From the NCBI GenBank assembly GCA_016342415.1, contig JAEIOD010000015.1, positions 45,485 through 109,484 of the forward strand: a stretch of 64,000 bases of DNA, in the 5' to 3' direction. The notes beneath the pieces were generated by a model. The model worked only from the letters and a program-made list of their open reading frames with translations. It did not search any database and was not told the DNA's origin. This DNA is from Clostridiales bacterium (lineage in GTDB: Bacteria > Bacillota > Clostridia > Peptostreptococcales > Acidaminobacteraceae). The first letter of the stretch is position 1. Each line of letters opens with the position of its first letter. The translations under genes were made by a program, and so were the position numbers. Shown one piece after another: positions 35,520 to 44,127 of this stretch.

Positions 35520-35576
35520 CTGAATTTTCTGAATTTTCTGCACAATCCGTTCTTTTTGTAAAAATCATACAAATAG

Positions 35577-36182
35577 CTATACATAATGTGTAATATTTCC
35601 TTCATCAAGAATTCGTATTTCACCATTTGTTATTTCTAGTACATTTAAACATGTTGATTGCATAAATGGTCCTGACCAAAACTCTTTGATATCTAATGAT
35701 TTGATATAGGCAAATATAGCCTTCAGTAAAACACCATGACTGACAATTAAAACGTCTTTACCTTCATGAGTGCTTATAATTTCATTAAAAACTGTACTGC
35801 CTCTTTTTATCAAGGCCTCAAAACTTTCTTTTTCACCTGCTTGGAATTTTTCAGGTTCTCTCCAATATGAATTAAATTGCTCGTTATATAAAGCTTCAAT
35901 ATCGCTATGTAACATACCTTGCCAATCAGCAAGATATACTTCTTGAAGATCATCATACTGTTCAATATCAATCTCTCGATCACCTTTTATAAGCTTTGCT
36001 GTATCAAATGCTCTACCGCTTGAACTTGAACAGATGATATCAATTGGTGTTGTTTCCAAACTTTTACCTAACCATCTGGCTTGATTTTCACCAAGTGCGG
36101 TAAGATTTGAATTTAGCCTCCCCTGCATTTTACCTGCTAAATTCCATTCTGTTTGACCGTGTCTTGTTAAATATACTTTCAT
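35577..36182 (-). CDS. Histidine phosphatase (phosphoglycerate mutase-like) family protein
   Basis: A 201-aa branch-1 histidine phosphatase. The catalytic loop is YLTRHGQTEWNLAGKMQGRLNS with the phospho-acceptor His in RHG. CSSSGRAFDTAKLI and QEVYLADWQGM follow, and the second His is in VLIVSHGVLLKAIFAYI. The sequence resembles alpha-ribazole phosphatase (CobC) and sugar-phosphate phosphatases. No cobalamin genes are nearby, so the broad name is kept. The start overlaps the upstream isomerase-like gene by ATGA. Confidence 0.9.
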   Translation of the reverse strand: MKVYLTRHGQTEWNLAGKMQGRLNSNLTALGENQARWLGKSLETTPIDIICSSSSGRAFDTAKLIKGDREIDIEQYDDLQEVYLADWQGMLHSDIEALYNEQFNSYWREPEKFQAGEKESFEALIKRGSTVFNEIISTHEGKDVLIVSHGVLLKAIFAYIKSLDIKEFWSGPFMQSTCLNVLEITNGEIRILDEGNITHYV

Positions 36183-36949
36183 ATCATTTTTCTTTCCTTT
36201 ATTGAGTTAATAGAATCAATCAAACTCTCGCTTGATTTAACTTCGATAACATAACTTGCTAGATTTTCCTGAGCTCTCTTTAGAAATCCTTCTATATCAA
36301 GTTCACCTGCAAAGAGAGGTAAATGATTCGAAGAGGCAGTCCCATCGTGAATATGATAGTGAATAATGTCGGAAACATGTTTGGTATAATAGTCTCTATC
36401 CTTATAACCACTGGTTATGTCATGACCTATATCATAAGTTAAATATATTTTGGGTGATGATAGTAAAATATCAGTTGCTTCTTTGATAAAGCTAAAATTA
36501 TGGATACCCGTATTTTCTATACACAATTTATGAATAGGTAAAGCTGTTACTAAATCAAGAAATTGATGAACGTACAATAAATAGGACTCTTTATATTGTT
36601 CATATAGAAATACTTTTCCAGTAGGTAATTTAAAATAAATACCTGGTAATAAGTGCATATTGATTAAACTGGCTTCCAATTCATTTGCAAAGTTCACAAT
36701 CCGTTTAAAAGACTCCAAGTGAGCTGATCTTAAAATCGGATCAAGATCAAAAGGATTAAACAACTCCGACAAATGAAGACTTACTTTTATATTATACTCT
36801 GTTAATAATGTTTTAACAGCTTTGACATCCATCTCATTATACATTGGTAAATTCATATTAAGTTCGATAAATTCCAAATTTAATTCTTTACAGAGTTTTA
36901 AATTATCCTCTAAAGAATCATATTCAATTAATGCTGGCATTCCTATCAT
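36179..36949 (-). CDS. Sugar phosphate isomerase/epimerase-like TIM-barrel protein
   Basis: A 256-aa xylose isomerase-like barrel. Metal-ligand type residues appear in IELNMNLPMYNE, VSLHLSELFNPF, LINMHLLPG, LCIENTG, TYDIGHD and YHIHDGTASSNHLPLFAGELD. The last block is typical of sugar isomerases and epimerases of the IolE/IolI superfamily. The substrate is unknown, and the coupled phosphatase suggests a sugar phosphate. The ATG at 36949 follows GGGGGTG. The open frame from 36979 contains that SD and was not used. Confidence 0.8.
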   Translation of the reverse strand: MIGMPALIEYDSLEDNLKLCKELNLEFIELNMNLPMYNEMDVKAVKTLLTEYNIKVSLHLSELFNPFDLDPILRSAHLESFKRIVNFANELEASLINMHLLPGIYFKLPTGKVFLYEQYKESYLLYVHQFLDLVTALPIHKLCIENTGIHNFSFIKEATDILLSSPKIYLTYDIGHDITSGYKDRDYYTKHVSDIIHYHIHDGTASSNHLPLFAGELDIEGFLKRAQENLASYVIEVKSSESLIDSINSIKERKMI

Positions 36950-37072
36950 TTTTAACACCCCCGATATATTGTAACACAAGAAATATCACCATAAGACTTC
37001 CTAATTCATACCACCTATAGTGAAACTGCTTCATTATTCATTAATATGTAGAAACTACTACTCTTACATAAC

Positions 37073-37094
37073 AAAAAAGCATCCGAAGATGCTT
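37073..37094 (-). terminator. Terminator of the YtrA-type ABC operon
   Basis: Minus-strand AAGCATC-TTCG-GATGCTT with a UUCG tetraloop and a T6 run. The permease stop lies at its 5' end. Confidence 0.85.
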
Positions 37095-37827
37095 AATCAA
37101 AACTGACTCTTTTTTCAAATAAAAATCCAATCAATAGATATACACTCGCTGTAAAAGCTGTAAATCCAGCCAACATCATCCACAAAGCAAGACCTTCTAA
37201 ACTTGTTTCATCAACAGTTTCAAAGAATGCAGTGCCACCTTTTACCAATAAGTAGTTTAAAAATATATAAATTACAATTGTAATGATACCACCAAATTTG
37301 ACTTGTGAGAAAAATGATCTGAAAATAGCAAATGATAAATAGACAACAAGAATCATCAATACAGCATACACAAGATTACCTATAATTGCGAAGATTAACT
37401 GATCCATAGGTTGGCTCAATATTTCCTTTATGGCAGGTTTCCAGAGTGTCACACCTGTTAAGTGTTCAATAGCTTTAACTGCGGTGTAGATTGCAATAAA
37501 ACCCGCTGTGAAAACTTCTGCAACTGAAACCATCACCTTTGATCCTATCTTTGCATAAGCAGACATAGGAATCGAGAAGTATAAATCTCTAGTAGATTGT
37601 TTGGCTTCAAGCCTAAGGCTATTAACAGCACCAACAATCGATCCAAATGACAATGCAGAACCTAAAAGGATAAAGAAAATCAACTGGAATCCAAAACTTT
37701 CTATACTATACGTTCCTTCTGATTTAAATTTTATTAAAAATCCAAAATAGACTATGAAATAAGCAATTAATAAACCAAAAGTCACTTTCCACTTACGTTG
37801 AAATTCATATTTCAATAACTTAATCAT
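37093..37827 (-). CDS. ABC transporter permease (ABC-2/YtrC-like)
   Basis: A 244-aa membrane subunit with about six helices, starting MIKLLKYEFQRKWKVTFGLLIAYFIVYFG, typical of ABC-2-type permeases that begin with an amphipathic KYEF helix. The middle has SLRLEAKQSTRDLYFSIPMSAYAKIGSKV, the coupling-helix-like block after the second helix. It partners the ATPase at 37820. The ATG at 37827 follows AAGGAGG and overlaps the ATPase stop by 8 nt. The frame from 37854 is not supported. A cell-envelope stress or peptide export role is inferred from YtrA-type regulation. Confidence 0.85.
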   Translation of the reverse strand: MIKLLKYEFQRKWKVTFGLLIAYFIVYFGFLIKFKSEGTYSIESFGFQLIFFILLGSALSFGSIVGAVNSLRLEAKQSTRDLYFSIPMSAYAKIGSKVMVSVAEVFTAGFIAIYTAVKAIEHLTGVTLWKPAIKEILSQPMDQLIFAIIGNLVYAVLMILVVYLSFAIFRSFFSQVKFGGIITIVIYIFLNYLLVKGGTAFFETVDETSLEGLALWMMLAGFTAFTASVYLLIGFLFEKRVSFD

Positions 37828-38518
37828 TTTTATAAACCTCCTTGTAAAGGTCATGAATCGACATTTTACGTTCTTTTCTTAACGTTTCTACATCACCTTT
37901 TAACTCAAGTCTCCCTTTTCTGATAAAAATTACATCATCAATAATTTTCTCGAACTCATGAACCAAATGACTCGAAATAACAATACACTTATCATCACAG
38001 ACTTCTGCTGCAAGCATATCTAGAATCATATCTCTTGAGATAGGATCTATACCATTTAAAGGTTCATCAATCAAATACAATTCTGCTTTTCTAGCAATTG
38101 TAAGAGCTACTTTTAATCGACCTCTTTGTCCTGTAGAAAGTGTTTTAATGGTACTCTTTGGTGATAAATCCAATACTTTAATGGCATCTAATACCTTCTG
38201 TCTGTCAAAACCATCAAAGAAATCCTCATAAAAATCTATCACTTGACTGACTTTCATCCACGGATATAGATGTGATTCAGTCGGCATATAAGCCACTTTT
38301 TCTTTTAAATACTTCCCCTTTAAGGGGTGATCATAAATAATTTCACCCGAATTTTTTTGAAGTAATCCAGATAAGATTCTCATGAGAGTAGACTTTCCAC
38401 TTCCATTTGGACCTAAAAGACCTGTTATTTTACCTTTTTCAAACGTTACAGAAAAATCGTTTAAAGCTTTCACAAACATGTATCGTTTATTTAAGTTTTT
38501 AACTTCTAAAGCAATCAT
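37820..38518 (-). CDS. ABC transporter ATPase (YtrB-like)
   Basis: A 232-aa ATPase with Walker A GPNGSGKST, a Q-loop region in VAYMPTESHLYPWM, a signature TLSTGQRGRLKVALTIARK (degenerate LSxGQ), Walker B LYLIDEPLNGIDP and H-loop VISSHLVHEFE. The sequence is of the exporter class controlled by YtrA-type GntR repressors. ATGA overlap with the GntR gene (38515-38518) indicates one transcript in the order regulator-ATPase-permease. Confidence 0.93.
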   Translation of the reverse strand: MIALEVKNLNKRYMFVKALNDFSVTFEKGKITGLLGPNGSGKSTLMRILSGLLQKNSGEIIYDHPLKGKYLKEKVAYMPTESHLYPWMKVSQVIDFYEDFFDGFDRQKVLDAIKVLDLSPKSTIKTLSTGQRGRLKVALTIARKAELYLIDEPLNGIDPISRDMILDMLAAEVCDDKCIVISSHLVHEFEKIIDDVIFIRKGRLELKGDVETLRKERKMSIHDLYKEVYKND

Positions 38519-38880
38519 TTCTTACCTCCATTTAACATTTTTTTTACTGTACTCAGTATTTCATCTGATGTGTATCCTAATTCAATCATTTTCTCAATGA
38601 AGACATGTGCAATTTCATCTGACATCTCATGCTTAAGTTTTAATACGATGGCTTCTTCTTCAACAATGAAGCGACCAATACCTCTTTTTGTAAATGCCAA
38701 ACTCATTCGTTCCATTTCTTGATAAGCCTTTTGTACTGTATTAGGATTAACTTTTAGTGCAAGTGCATACTCTCTAACACTTTGAAGTTTATCTCCTGGT
38801 TTACAGATACCAAGTACAATATCTCTTTTGATGAGATCTATGATTTGAATGTAAATAGGAACATGATTTTCAAAATTCAT
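38515..38880 (-). CDS. GntR-family transcriptional regulator, YtrA subfamily
   Basis: A 121-aa repressor. The winged helix-turn-helix fills residues 8-75 (IYIQIIDLIKRDIVLGICKPGDKLQSVREYALALKVNPNTVQKAYQEMER in parts) with the GntR signature PNTVQKAYQEME. Only a short C-terminal dimerisation helix pair follows, the mark of the YtrA subfamily. It is the first gene of its own ABC operon and should autoregulate through the inverted repeat at 38891-38926. AGGAGGTATT precedes the ATG. Confidence 0.93.
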   Translation of the reverse strand: MNFENHVPIYIQIIDLIKRDIVLGICKPGDKLQSVREYALALKVNPNTVQKAYQEMERMSLAFTKRGIGRFIVEEEAIVLKLKHEMSDEIAHVFIEKMIELGYTSDEILSTVKKMLNGGKK

Positions 38881-38890
38881 AATACCTCCT

Positions 38891-38935
38891 AACGTGTTCT
38901 AGTTACATAGTACGCCTACACACGTTAAAATGCAA
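38891..38935 (-). promoter_or_regulatory. Promoter and inverted-repeat operator of the YtrA-type operon
   Basis: Minus-strand TTGCAT (38930-38935) and TACTAT (38907-38912) are exactly 17 bp apart. AACGTGT (38891-38897) and ACACGTT (38920-38926) form a perfect inverted repeat, one arm in the spacer and one near +1. This is a convincing GntR operator. Confidence 0.7.
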
Positions 38936-38960
38936 TAAAAAAAACCTTAAGAAAAGGTTA
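38935..38960 (-). terminator. Terminator of the metallophosphoesterase operon
   Basis: Minus-strand AACCTT-TTCTT-AAGGTT followed by a T8 run, 36 nt after the stop at 38996. It ends just before the YtrA-type promoter. Confidence 0.7.
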
Positions 38961-38995
38961 ATTTTAATTCACTATAACAATGACGATGTAATTTT

Positions 38996-39775
38996 TCAGT
39001 TATTTTGATCTTCTATGGTTACAATCACTATTTCAGGTCTGTTAAATACTCTCAGTCTGAAAATGCTATTTCCAAGTCCTCTACTCATGACACTTGTGGT
39101 ATTACCCATTTTAAATATACCCTTTGTATACTCAGGTAAAAAGCCTTGATCGGGTGCAACCATTCCTTGTCCAAACAGTCTAATTTGCCCACCATGAGCA
39201 TGGCCGCTAAATGATACATCAGCATCATATTGAGTTACAAGTTTTAATCGATGAGATAGAAGAATGCTAAAATCATCATCTAGAGTTACAACTTCTTCGT
39301 TTTGATACGTGGGATCATCTAATCCAATAATCTGTATAGTCATATTCTCTATTCCAATTTTTGTAACATTATTTCTTAAAACTGTCACATCTCTTTTTTC
39401 TAGTTCTGAAACAATTAATTCAGTCTGACCAGAACCCGCTTCGTGATTGCCTGTAACATAATAGATTGGATAACCTTTTAACATGTCAATAAACCCTAAA
39501 CTGTGTTCTAAGTCAAACCGTCTTTTATCAATCAAATCACCTGTTATCACAATAATATCAGGTGACTCCCCATTCAATAACTTAGAAAGTGTCCTTTCAT
39601 TGTATTTATAATCGTGAAAGTCGGATAAATGCATAACCTTAAGAGATACACCATTTAGTTTATCTGTATGAATAGTATACTTAGAAATTTGTAATACAGT
39701 ATTACCATAATATAAAAATCCTAAAATCAATATGATGGCAATTAAGTACTTAATCATTGATAATTTCAGCTTCAT
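38996..39775 (-). CDS. Membrane-anchored metallophosphoesterase (YaeI/YkuE-like)
   Basis: A 259-aa calcineurin-like phosphoesterase with an N-terminal helix (residues 9-25). All metal-binding blocks are present: LSDFHDYKY, VITGDLIDKRR, YYVTGNHE, LLSHRLKL and SGHAHGGQIRLFGQG. The family relatives YaeI and YkuE are membrane phosphodiesterases acting on lipid-type or cell-wall substrates. The ATG lies within the end of the DUF2007 gene (26-nt overlap). It is the last gene of a four-gene unit with DUF2007, YjbQ and a nucleotidyltransferase. Confidence 0.9.
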   Translation of the reverse strand: MKLKLSMIKYLIAIILILGFLYYGNTVLQISKYTIHTDKLNGVSLKVMHLSDFHDYKYNERTLSKLLNGESPDIIVITGDLIDKRRFDLEHSLGFIDMLKGYPIYYVTGNHEAGSGQTELIVSELEKRDVTVLRNNVTKIGIENMTIQIIGLDDPTYQNEEVVTLDDDFSILLSHRLKLVTQYDADVSFSGHAHGGQIRLFGQGMVAPDQGFLPEYTKGIFKMGNTTSVMSRGLGNSIFRLRVFNRPEIVIVTIEDQNN

Positions 39776-39977
39776 CTATAATTTTCTTTGCTTGATCGTA
39801 TGATTCAGGTTCTACATATAAATCAACACCTTTTTGTTCCTGTCCAAGATAAATTTCCATATGATGCGGTCCGTTTTGCTCAGAAATATATAGTGGTATT
39901 CCTGCGTCTTCTAAAATAGCCTTAAACATCTGTGCTTCAATATCATGGCTAACTGTCATTATTTTTTTTCTATTCAT
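39750..39977 (-). CDS. DUF2007-family small protein
   Basis: A 75-aa protein with the DUF2007 pattern: TVSHDIEAQMFKAILEDAGIPLYISEQ and GVDLYVEPESYDQAKKIIDEAE. It is a ferredoxin-like alpha/beta domain called putative signal-transducing protein in databases. The function is unknown. It overlaps yjbQ by 8 nt upstream and the phosphoesterase by 26 nt downstream, so all three are likely produced together. Confidence 0.8.
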   Translation of the reverse strand: MNRKKIMTVSHDIEAQMFKAILEDAGIPLYISEQNGPHHMEIYLGQEQKGVDLYVEPESYDQAKKIIDEAEIIND

Positions 39978-40380
39978 CGAATTCTCCTTCTATAGTCATA
40001 ATAAGTTGTCGTTTTCTAGGACCGTCAAATTCACAGAAATAAACGGATTGCCAAGTGCCTAGTATTGGATTTTTATTTTGTACAATCACCATCTGATCAA
40101 CACCTACACAGGATGATTTTAAATGAGCATGCGAATTCCCTTCATAATGATCATAATCACCTATAATAGGAAAAACTTTGTCTAGTGCTCTAATCATATC
40201 AGAGACCACATCTGGATCGGCATTTTCATTAATGGTTAGTCCTGCAGTTGTATGAGGACAAAACAAAGTCACTTTCCCACTAATCAAACCGGTTTCTCTT
40301 ATTGCTGATTTTATATAAGACGACACGTTGATAAATTCTTGAAGTTTTGTAGATTGGATATCATATTTTAAGAGTTTCAT
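39970..40380 (-). CDS. yjbQ: UPF0047/YjbQ family protein
   Basis: A 136-aa member of UPF0047 (secondary thiamine-phosphate synthase-like). Conserved blocks: VTLFCPHTTAGLTINENADPDV, FPIIGDYDHYEGNSHAHLKSSCVG and GTWQSVYFCEFDGPRKRQLIMTIEG. E. coli YjbQ can replace thiamine-phosphate synthase weakly, but the true role is unsettled. It shares one base with the upstream nucleotidyltransferase stop and overlaps the DUF2007 gene. Confidence 0.92.
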   Translation of the reverse strand: MKLLKYDIQSTKLQEFINVSSYIKSAIRETGLISGKVTLFCPHTTAGLTINENADPDVVSDMIRALDKVFPIIGDYDHYEGNSHAHLKSSCVGVDQMVIVQNKNPILGTWQSVYFCEFDGPRKRQLIMTIEGEFDE

Positions 40381-41126
40381 TAGACCTCCTTAATGATTTC
40401 ATGAATCAGCTTTAATCCATATTCTTTTTCATCTTCCGTAAATAAAGTCATCAACGAGTTACCAACATGCATAAATATCTCCAGTCCAGCTTCGACTTGA
40501 TCTTCAAGTTGAGTTGATTCTAGACCAAATGCTTGTGGCGCTAAAACTTTAATAGGATCTTTTTCATCTAAATGTGTCATGACACACTCATAAAAGTCAT
40601 TGTCACTAGTTATCGATAAATAATCTCTCAAACGAATAACTTGAAACATGCCATATGTTAATCCGTATATCCCATTAAGCATTTTACCAACGTGATGGTC
40701 CATGTAACCTTGAAGAGCCTTTTGAGCCTCTTCTATATAACCTACATATTCATTTTTCGCTAAATATAATGATCTTTCTTTATCCACACTCGTAGGTGAG
40801 AACTCTGATAAAATGGTTTTGATTTCCTTTAAAAGACTTTTAGGATCATATATGATCTTAATCTGTTTTAATGCCTCTAAACCATTTAATTGTAATGATG
40901 GGCGCTTGATATATGTTTCAAAATCATCCTGTGTATAATAACTTACTGAAAAATAATGATCTTTGAAAATTTCAACTTTATTGTCTCTCTTTTCCTCAAC
41001 AACACAAACAAGGTCAACATCACTCCATTTTTTATGCGATGAGGTAGCATAACTACCTATAATACCAACCCCTAAATAATCTGATAAGACCAACTTCTCA
41101 ATATATTCTATAATAAAATCTTCCAT
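40380..41126 (-). CDS. Nucleotidyltransferase domain protein (aminoglycoside adenylyltransferase-like fold)
   Basis: A 248-aa protein with a canonical nucleotidyltransferase core, GVGIIGSYATSSHKKWSDVDLVCVVEEK (GS-x11-DxD), followed by a mixed domain (FKDHYFSVSYYTQDDFETYI) and an alpha-helical C terminus. The layout resembles ANT-like or lincosamide transferase-like enzymes, but the substrate is unknown and resistance should not be assumed. Of two adjacent ATGs the one at 41126 has GGAGG at 5-nt spacing. The frame open to 41147 includes the SD. Confidence 0.75.
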   Translation of the reverse strand: MEDFIIEYIEKLVLSDYLGVGIIGSYATSSHKKWSDVDLVCVVEEKRDNKVEIFKDHYFSVSYYTQDDFETYIKRPSLQLNGLEALKQIKIIYDPKSLLKEIKTILSEFSPTSVDKERSLYLAKNEYVGYIEEAQKALQGYMDHHVGKMLNGIYGLTYGMFQVIRLRDYLSITSDNDFYECVMTHLDEKDPIKVLAPQAFGLESTQLEDQVEAGLEIFMHVGNSLMTLFTEDEKEYGLKLIHEIIKEV

Positions 41127-41187
41127 CATATCCTCCAATAACTTCATTGTAGCAAATAGTACGATTAAATAAAAACCTATTGCAGTT

Positions 41188-41217
41188 ATTTAATTTAATT
41201 TAATTTAATTTAATTTA
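41188..41217. repeat. ATTTA pentanucleotide tandem repeat (6 perfect copies)
   Basis: Six uninterrupted copies of ATTTA lie between divergent genes at 41126 and 41272. The array is followed by a TATAAT-containing stretch that probably serves the plus-strand gene. The unit of five is about half a helical turn, so copy-number change would alter spacing of promoter elements. Confidence 0.9.
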
Positions 41218-41271
41218 AATTAATTTTTATTATCTTTGATTATAAATTATAATAATATAAAAGGAGGCTCT

Positions 41272-41523
41272 ATGAAAGACTTAGGTAAAATTCATCAATC
41301 TTTAAAGAAGTACTATATTGAAGCATCACTAAATTATTCTGGAGATGAAGATATGAAAATCGGTGTTCAGTCTTTGGGAGTTACAATTTTATTTTTTGAA
41401 AATTCAATAGAAAACGAGTTCATCATTAGAGATACTCGAAATTTTATTTATGATTTAGTCAAGACTCTACCCAGCAAGGAAACTAAAAAACTGTTAAAAG
41501 GTTTATTAAAGATTATTAAATAG
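41272..41523 (+). CDS. Hypothetical 83-aa protein
   Basis: A short protein with no transmembrane helix. It starts MKDLGKIHQSLKKYYIEASL, has a hydrophobic middle (IGVQSLGVTILFFENSI) and ends in a basic helix (SKETKKLLKGLLKIIK). No family was recognised. The ATG at 41272 follows a perfect AAGGAGG; the frame open from 41236 includes the SD. It is 8 nt before the UPF0173 gene, whose SD overlaps this gene's TAG, so the two form an operon downstream of the ATTTA array. Confidence 0.65.
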   Translation: MKDLGKIHQSLKKYYIEASLNYSGDEDMKIGVQSLGVTILFFENSIENEFIIRDTRNFIYDLVKTLPSKETKKLLKGLLKIIK

Positions 41524-41531
41524 GAGGTCAA

Positions 41532-42209
41532 ATGAAACTTAATTTTATCGGTCATGCTACATTTTATTTTGAAACAGAACATGTGAAGGCGATTATTGAT
41601 CCGTTTATAAACGGTAATCCTGTATCGAAAATTAAAACATCAGACATTAGAAATCTAACTCATATATTTGTAACGCATGGTCATAACGATCATTTAGGTG
41701 ATACTGTTGAACTTGCTAAGAAACATAACGCTCTTGTCATTACCAACTATGAAATTGCGTCTTACCTGGCTGAGCAAAATGTCTCTGTCCATCCTATGCA
41801 TATTGGCGGTCGTACCACCTTCGATTTTGGTGATGTGAAAATGACATCCGCTTTACATGGTTCGGCTATTCAGACCGAAAGTGGTCTAGTGGATGGTGGT
41901 AATCCTGGTGGTTTTTTGATCACCATCGACGGACAAAGCATTTACCATGCTGGTGATACCGGCCTTACAATGGATATGAAACTTTTGGAAATCGAACATA
42001 TTGACATGGCACTACTTCCCATTGGTGGAAACTTTACAATGGATATAAGAGATGCTATAAGAGCTGTAGATTTTATCAAGCCTAAGAAAGTCGTACCTAT
42101 GCACTACAACACCTTTGGACTTATTCAAGCCGATCCGGATCTATTTAAAAGCGGTGTCAAAAACTCGGAGGTAATTATTATGTCTCCTGGTGATCATCTA
42201 GAATTCTAA
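41532..42209 (+). CDS. UPF0173 metal-dependent hydrolase (metallo-beta-lactamase fold)
   Basis: A 225-aa MBL-fold protein of the UlaG/YtkL type. Metal ligands are visible in FIGHATFYFE, VTHGHNDHLGD (HxHxDH), HAGDTGLTMDM and VPMHYNTFGLI. UPF0173 proteins are cytosolic hydrolases with undefined substrates, related to L-ascorbate-6-phosphate lactonase. AGGAGGTCAA gives the SD. Confidence 0.9.
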   Translation: MKLNFIGHATFYFETEHVKAIIDPFINGNPVSKIKTSDIRNLTHIFVTHGHNDHLGDTVELAKKHNALVITNYEIASYLAEQNVSVHPMHIGGRTTFDFGDVKMTSALHGSAIQTESGLVDGGNPGGFLITIDGQSIYHAGDTGLTMDMKLLEIEHIDMALLPIGGNFTMDIRDAIRAVDFIKPKKVVPMHYNTFGLIQADPDLFKSGVKNSEVIIMSPGDHLEF

Positions 42210-42284
42210 TTTGTTTTTAATCAACCATTTATATACTTTTAAACTATCTTTGTCATAATGAATACATGATTAAGGAGGGTTTTT

Positions 42285-42470
42285 ATGGAACGTGCATTAA
42301 GAAAATCAAGAGAAGATTCAATGATATTAGGTGTTTGTGGTGGATTAGGAGAATACTTTCAAATCGATTCGAGCATTTTAAGAATACTTTTAGTATTATT
42401 CACCTTTTTAGGTGGTAGTGGTATATTATTTTATATCATCGCAGCAATCATAATGAAACCAGCATATTAA
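42285..42470 (+). CDS. PspC domain-containing protein
   Basis: A 61-aa single-domain PspC protein. The signature is LRKSREDSMILGVCGGLGEYFQIDSSILRILLVLF, followed by one transmembrane helix (residues about 36-58). PspC domains sense envelope stress or act as membrane-anchored partners. This minimal form has no fused regulator. It is monocistronic with AGGAGGG upstream and a strong bidirectional terminator. Confidence 0.93.
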   Translation: MERALRKSREDSMILGVCGGLGEYFQIDSSILRILLVLFTFLGGSGILFYIIAAIIMKPAY

Positions 42471-42475
42471 AGAAG

Positions 42476-42510
42476 AAGCCACAGCAAAGGATATCTCCTT
42501 TCTGTGGCTT
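42476..42510. terminator. Strong bidirectional terminator
   Basis: AAGCCACAG-C-AAAGGA-TATC-TCCTTT-CTGTGGCTT, a 15-bp stem with a single bulge, followed by a T-rich stretch on the plus strand and by TTCTTCTTT on the minus. It serves the convergent pspC and lipoprotein genes. Confidence 0.85.
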
Positions 42511-44116
42511 AATTTATTTTAAGTTCATGATTCTCTTCAGTATAATTCATATACTCCTCATCATGGATGGTTATGGTATAATACCATTTATCTTCTAATT
42601 TATAAATGTTACTTACTTCTAGATGAGGGTCATCATAACTTACTAAAAGTTTTGATGTTTTGGTTATTAAGTTGTATTCTTTCAGTTCGCCTCCGCGTGT
42701 GACAGTACCATAAGGATACCCATCAATATATAAAATTCTTTCTTCATCTAACCACCTTGCTACTTTAATGGTACTTTGGTCTTCATAAGATTTTGGTATG
42801 ATTTTTTCTAATGTTTCTTCAGCAATAGTATAAATATATAGTTCTCCAACTTCTTCCCAAGCAAATGGTGTGATAAACAACACCCTATCCCCATTTGGTG
42901 ACACTTCGGGAACCGAATCCATATTATTGGTGATGACATGCAATCCTGTATCATTTTGAATAACAATTGGATAAAACGGGAAATAATAAAGTGTTACATT
43001 TTCATTTATATCTCTGCGATTATACACATTTCCCAAATAATGTAACTCCCCATCAATTAAATATGGTTTTTCATACATCAAATCAGATAAATACCGGGTC
43101 ATATTATCTTCTAAATATTCAAGACCTGTTAGATTTTTTTTGTTTGATTTAAAACTCTCATACGGTTCAATACCCTTAAACTCTATCACATAAGTAATAT
43201 CGCTGTTATAATCTGATACAACACCATCTACTAAATCGTTCAGAATTTGATATAATGGATAATCTTCTTTCAAAATACTGTACTCATCAAAAACTTCAGA
43301 TAGCATAGTTTCTGTATGAGTCATAAACAGTTTTCGACCATATAAGAAACTGATCTCAGATACAATTTCACTTGGATCCTTATCTTTATCATAGTAAATG
43401 ACTATTTTATCACTCTGAATACTTACAAAGTCCAGTTCAAGATTATCATAATAACTCAATGAAATTTTTAGTGAGGCATTATCAAATAGTAATGAGGTTT
43501 TACTTTCCCACTTATTTTTTAAGTTAAAAGCAGTCAGCATTTCATTGATATATTGAGCCTTCTTATACAACTCATTGGCTCTCACAGGCCAAATTTTCTT
43601 TTTATAGTGTTCAAATTCATCAAGATAAAGTGACTTGGCTTTTTTTAGAATGACCAATGAAGAGGCATACAACTCTTTCTTAGCTTCGTTTGTTAACTGA
43701 TCTTCAATATACTCTTTGACGTCTGTTTGATCTAAATAATAAGTAACAGAAGTGATATCACCTTCAATAAGAGCTGTCTCCCAAGCATCAAAGTAATTGT
43801 TCCAAACTTCTTCTGAATCCAAATTCAGTTGCATCGGTATGTAATAAAAAATCTGTGGTAGCAAATAATCAACTTGATGTGTGTACATCATCTCATATAA
43901 ATTCTTCTCGGTAAGAACTTTTGATTTACTTGGTAAATTCACAATATATCTTCTGTCATTTGAAATGAGTGCTAACATATGATCTGTAAAGTTAACGCCC
44001 AGCTCAAAATCCGCATACAGTTCTCCATGTTGTTCGATTTTTGGAACAACATCCTCTTGGCAACCTATTAATACCATGACATATAATAATAAAACAAAAT
44101 ACTTTATATATTTCAT
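42509..44116 (-). CDS. Lipoprotein of unknown function with beta-propeller-like C terminus
   Basis: A 535-aa lipoprotein. The signal and lipobox are YIKYFVLLLYVMVLIGC. Residues 60-300 are helical, with a long charged stretch around 130-190. The C-terminal 170 residues contain TolB-like beta-propeller phrases, VSPNGDRVLFITPFAWEEVGELYIYTI and RWLDEERILYIDGYPYGTV. No catalytic motif was recognised. It lies 11 nt downstream of another lipoprotein gene, and both are preceded by a broken membrane-protein gene. Confidence 0.7.
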   Translation of the reverse strand: MKYIKYFVLLLYVMVLIGCQEDVVPKIEQHGELYADFELGVNFTDHMLALISNDRRYIVNLPSKSKVLTEKNLYEMMYTHQVDYLLPQIFYYIPMQLNLDSEEVWNNYFDAWETALIEGDITSVTYYLDQTDVKEYIEDQLTNEAKKELYASSLVILKKAKSLYLDEFEHYKKKIWPVRANELYKKAQYINEMLTAFNLKNKWESKTSLLFDNASLKISLSYYDNLELDFVSIQSDKIVIYYDKDKDPSEIVSEISFLYGRKLFMTHTETMLSEVFDEYSILKEDYPLYQILNDLVDGVVSDYNSDITYVIEFKGIEPYESFKSNKKNLTGLEYLEDNMTRYLSDLMYEKPYLIDGELHYLGNVYNRRDINENVTLYYFPFYPIVIQNDTGLHVITNNMDSVPEVSPNGDRVLFITPFAWEEVGELYIYTIAEETLEKIIPKSYEDQSTIKVARWLDEERILYIDGYPYGTVTRGGELKEYNLITKTSKLLVSYDDPHLEVSNIYKLEDKWYYTITIHDEEYMNYTEENHELKIN

Positions 44117-44127
44117 AAAAATCCTCT

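Noticed and set aside
40380..41126. Acquired aminoglycoside or lincosamide resistance gene
   Set aside because: Only the generic nucleotidyltransferase core is seen, the gene is embedded in a housekeeping operon and no mobile element is adjacent.
41188..41217. Possible CRISPR or iteron array
   Set aside because: The unit is only 5 bp with no spacers and no cas or rep genes nearby; it is a simple microsatellite.
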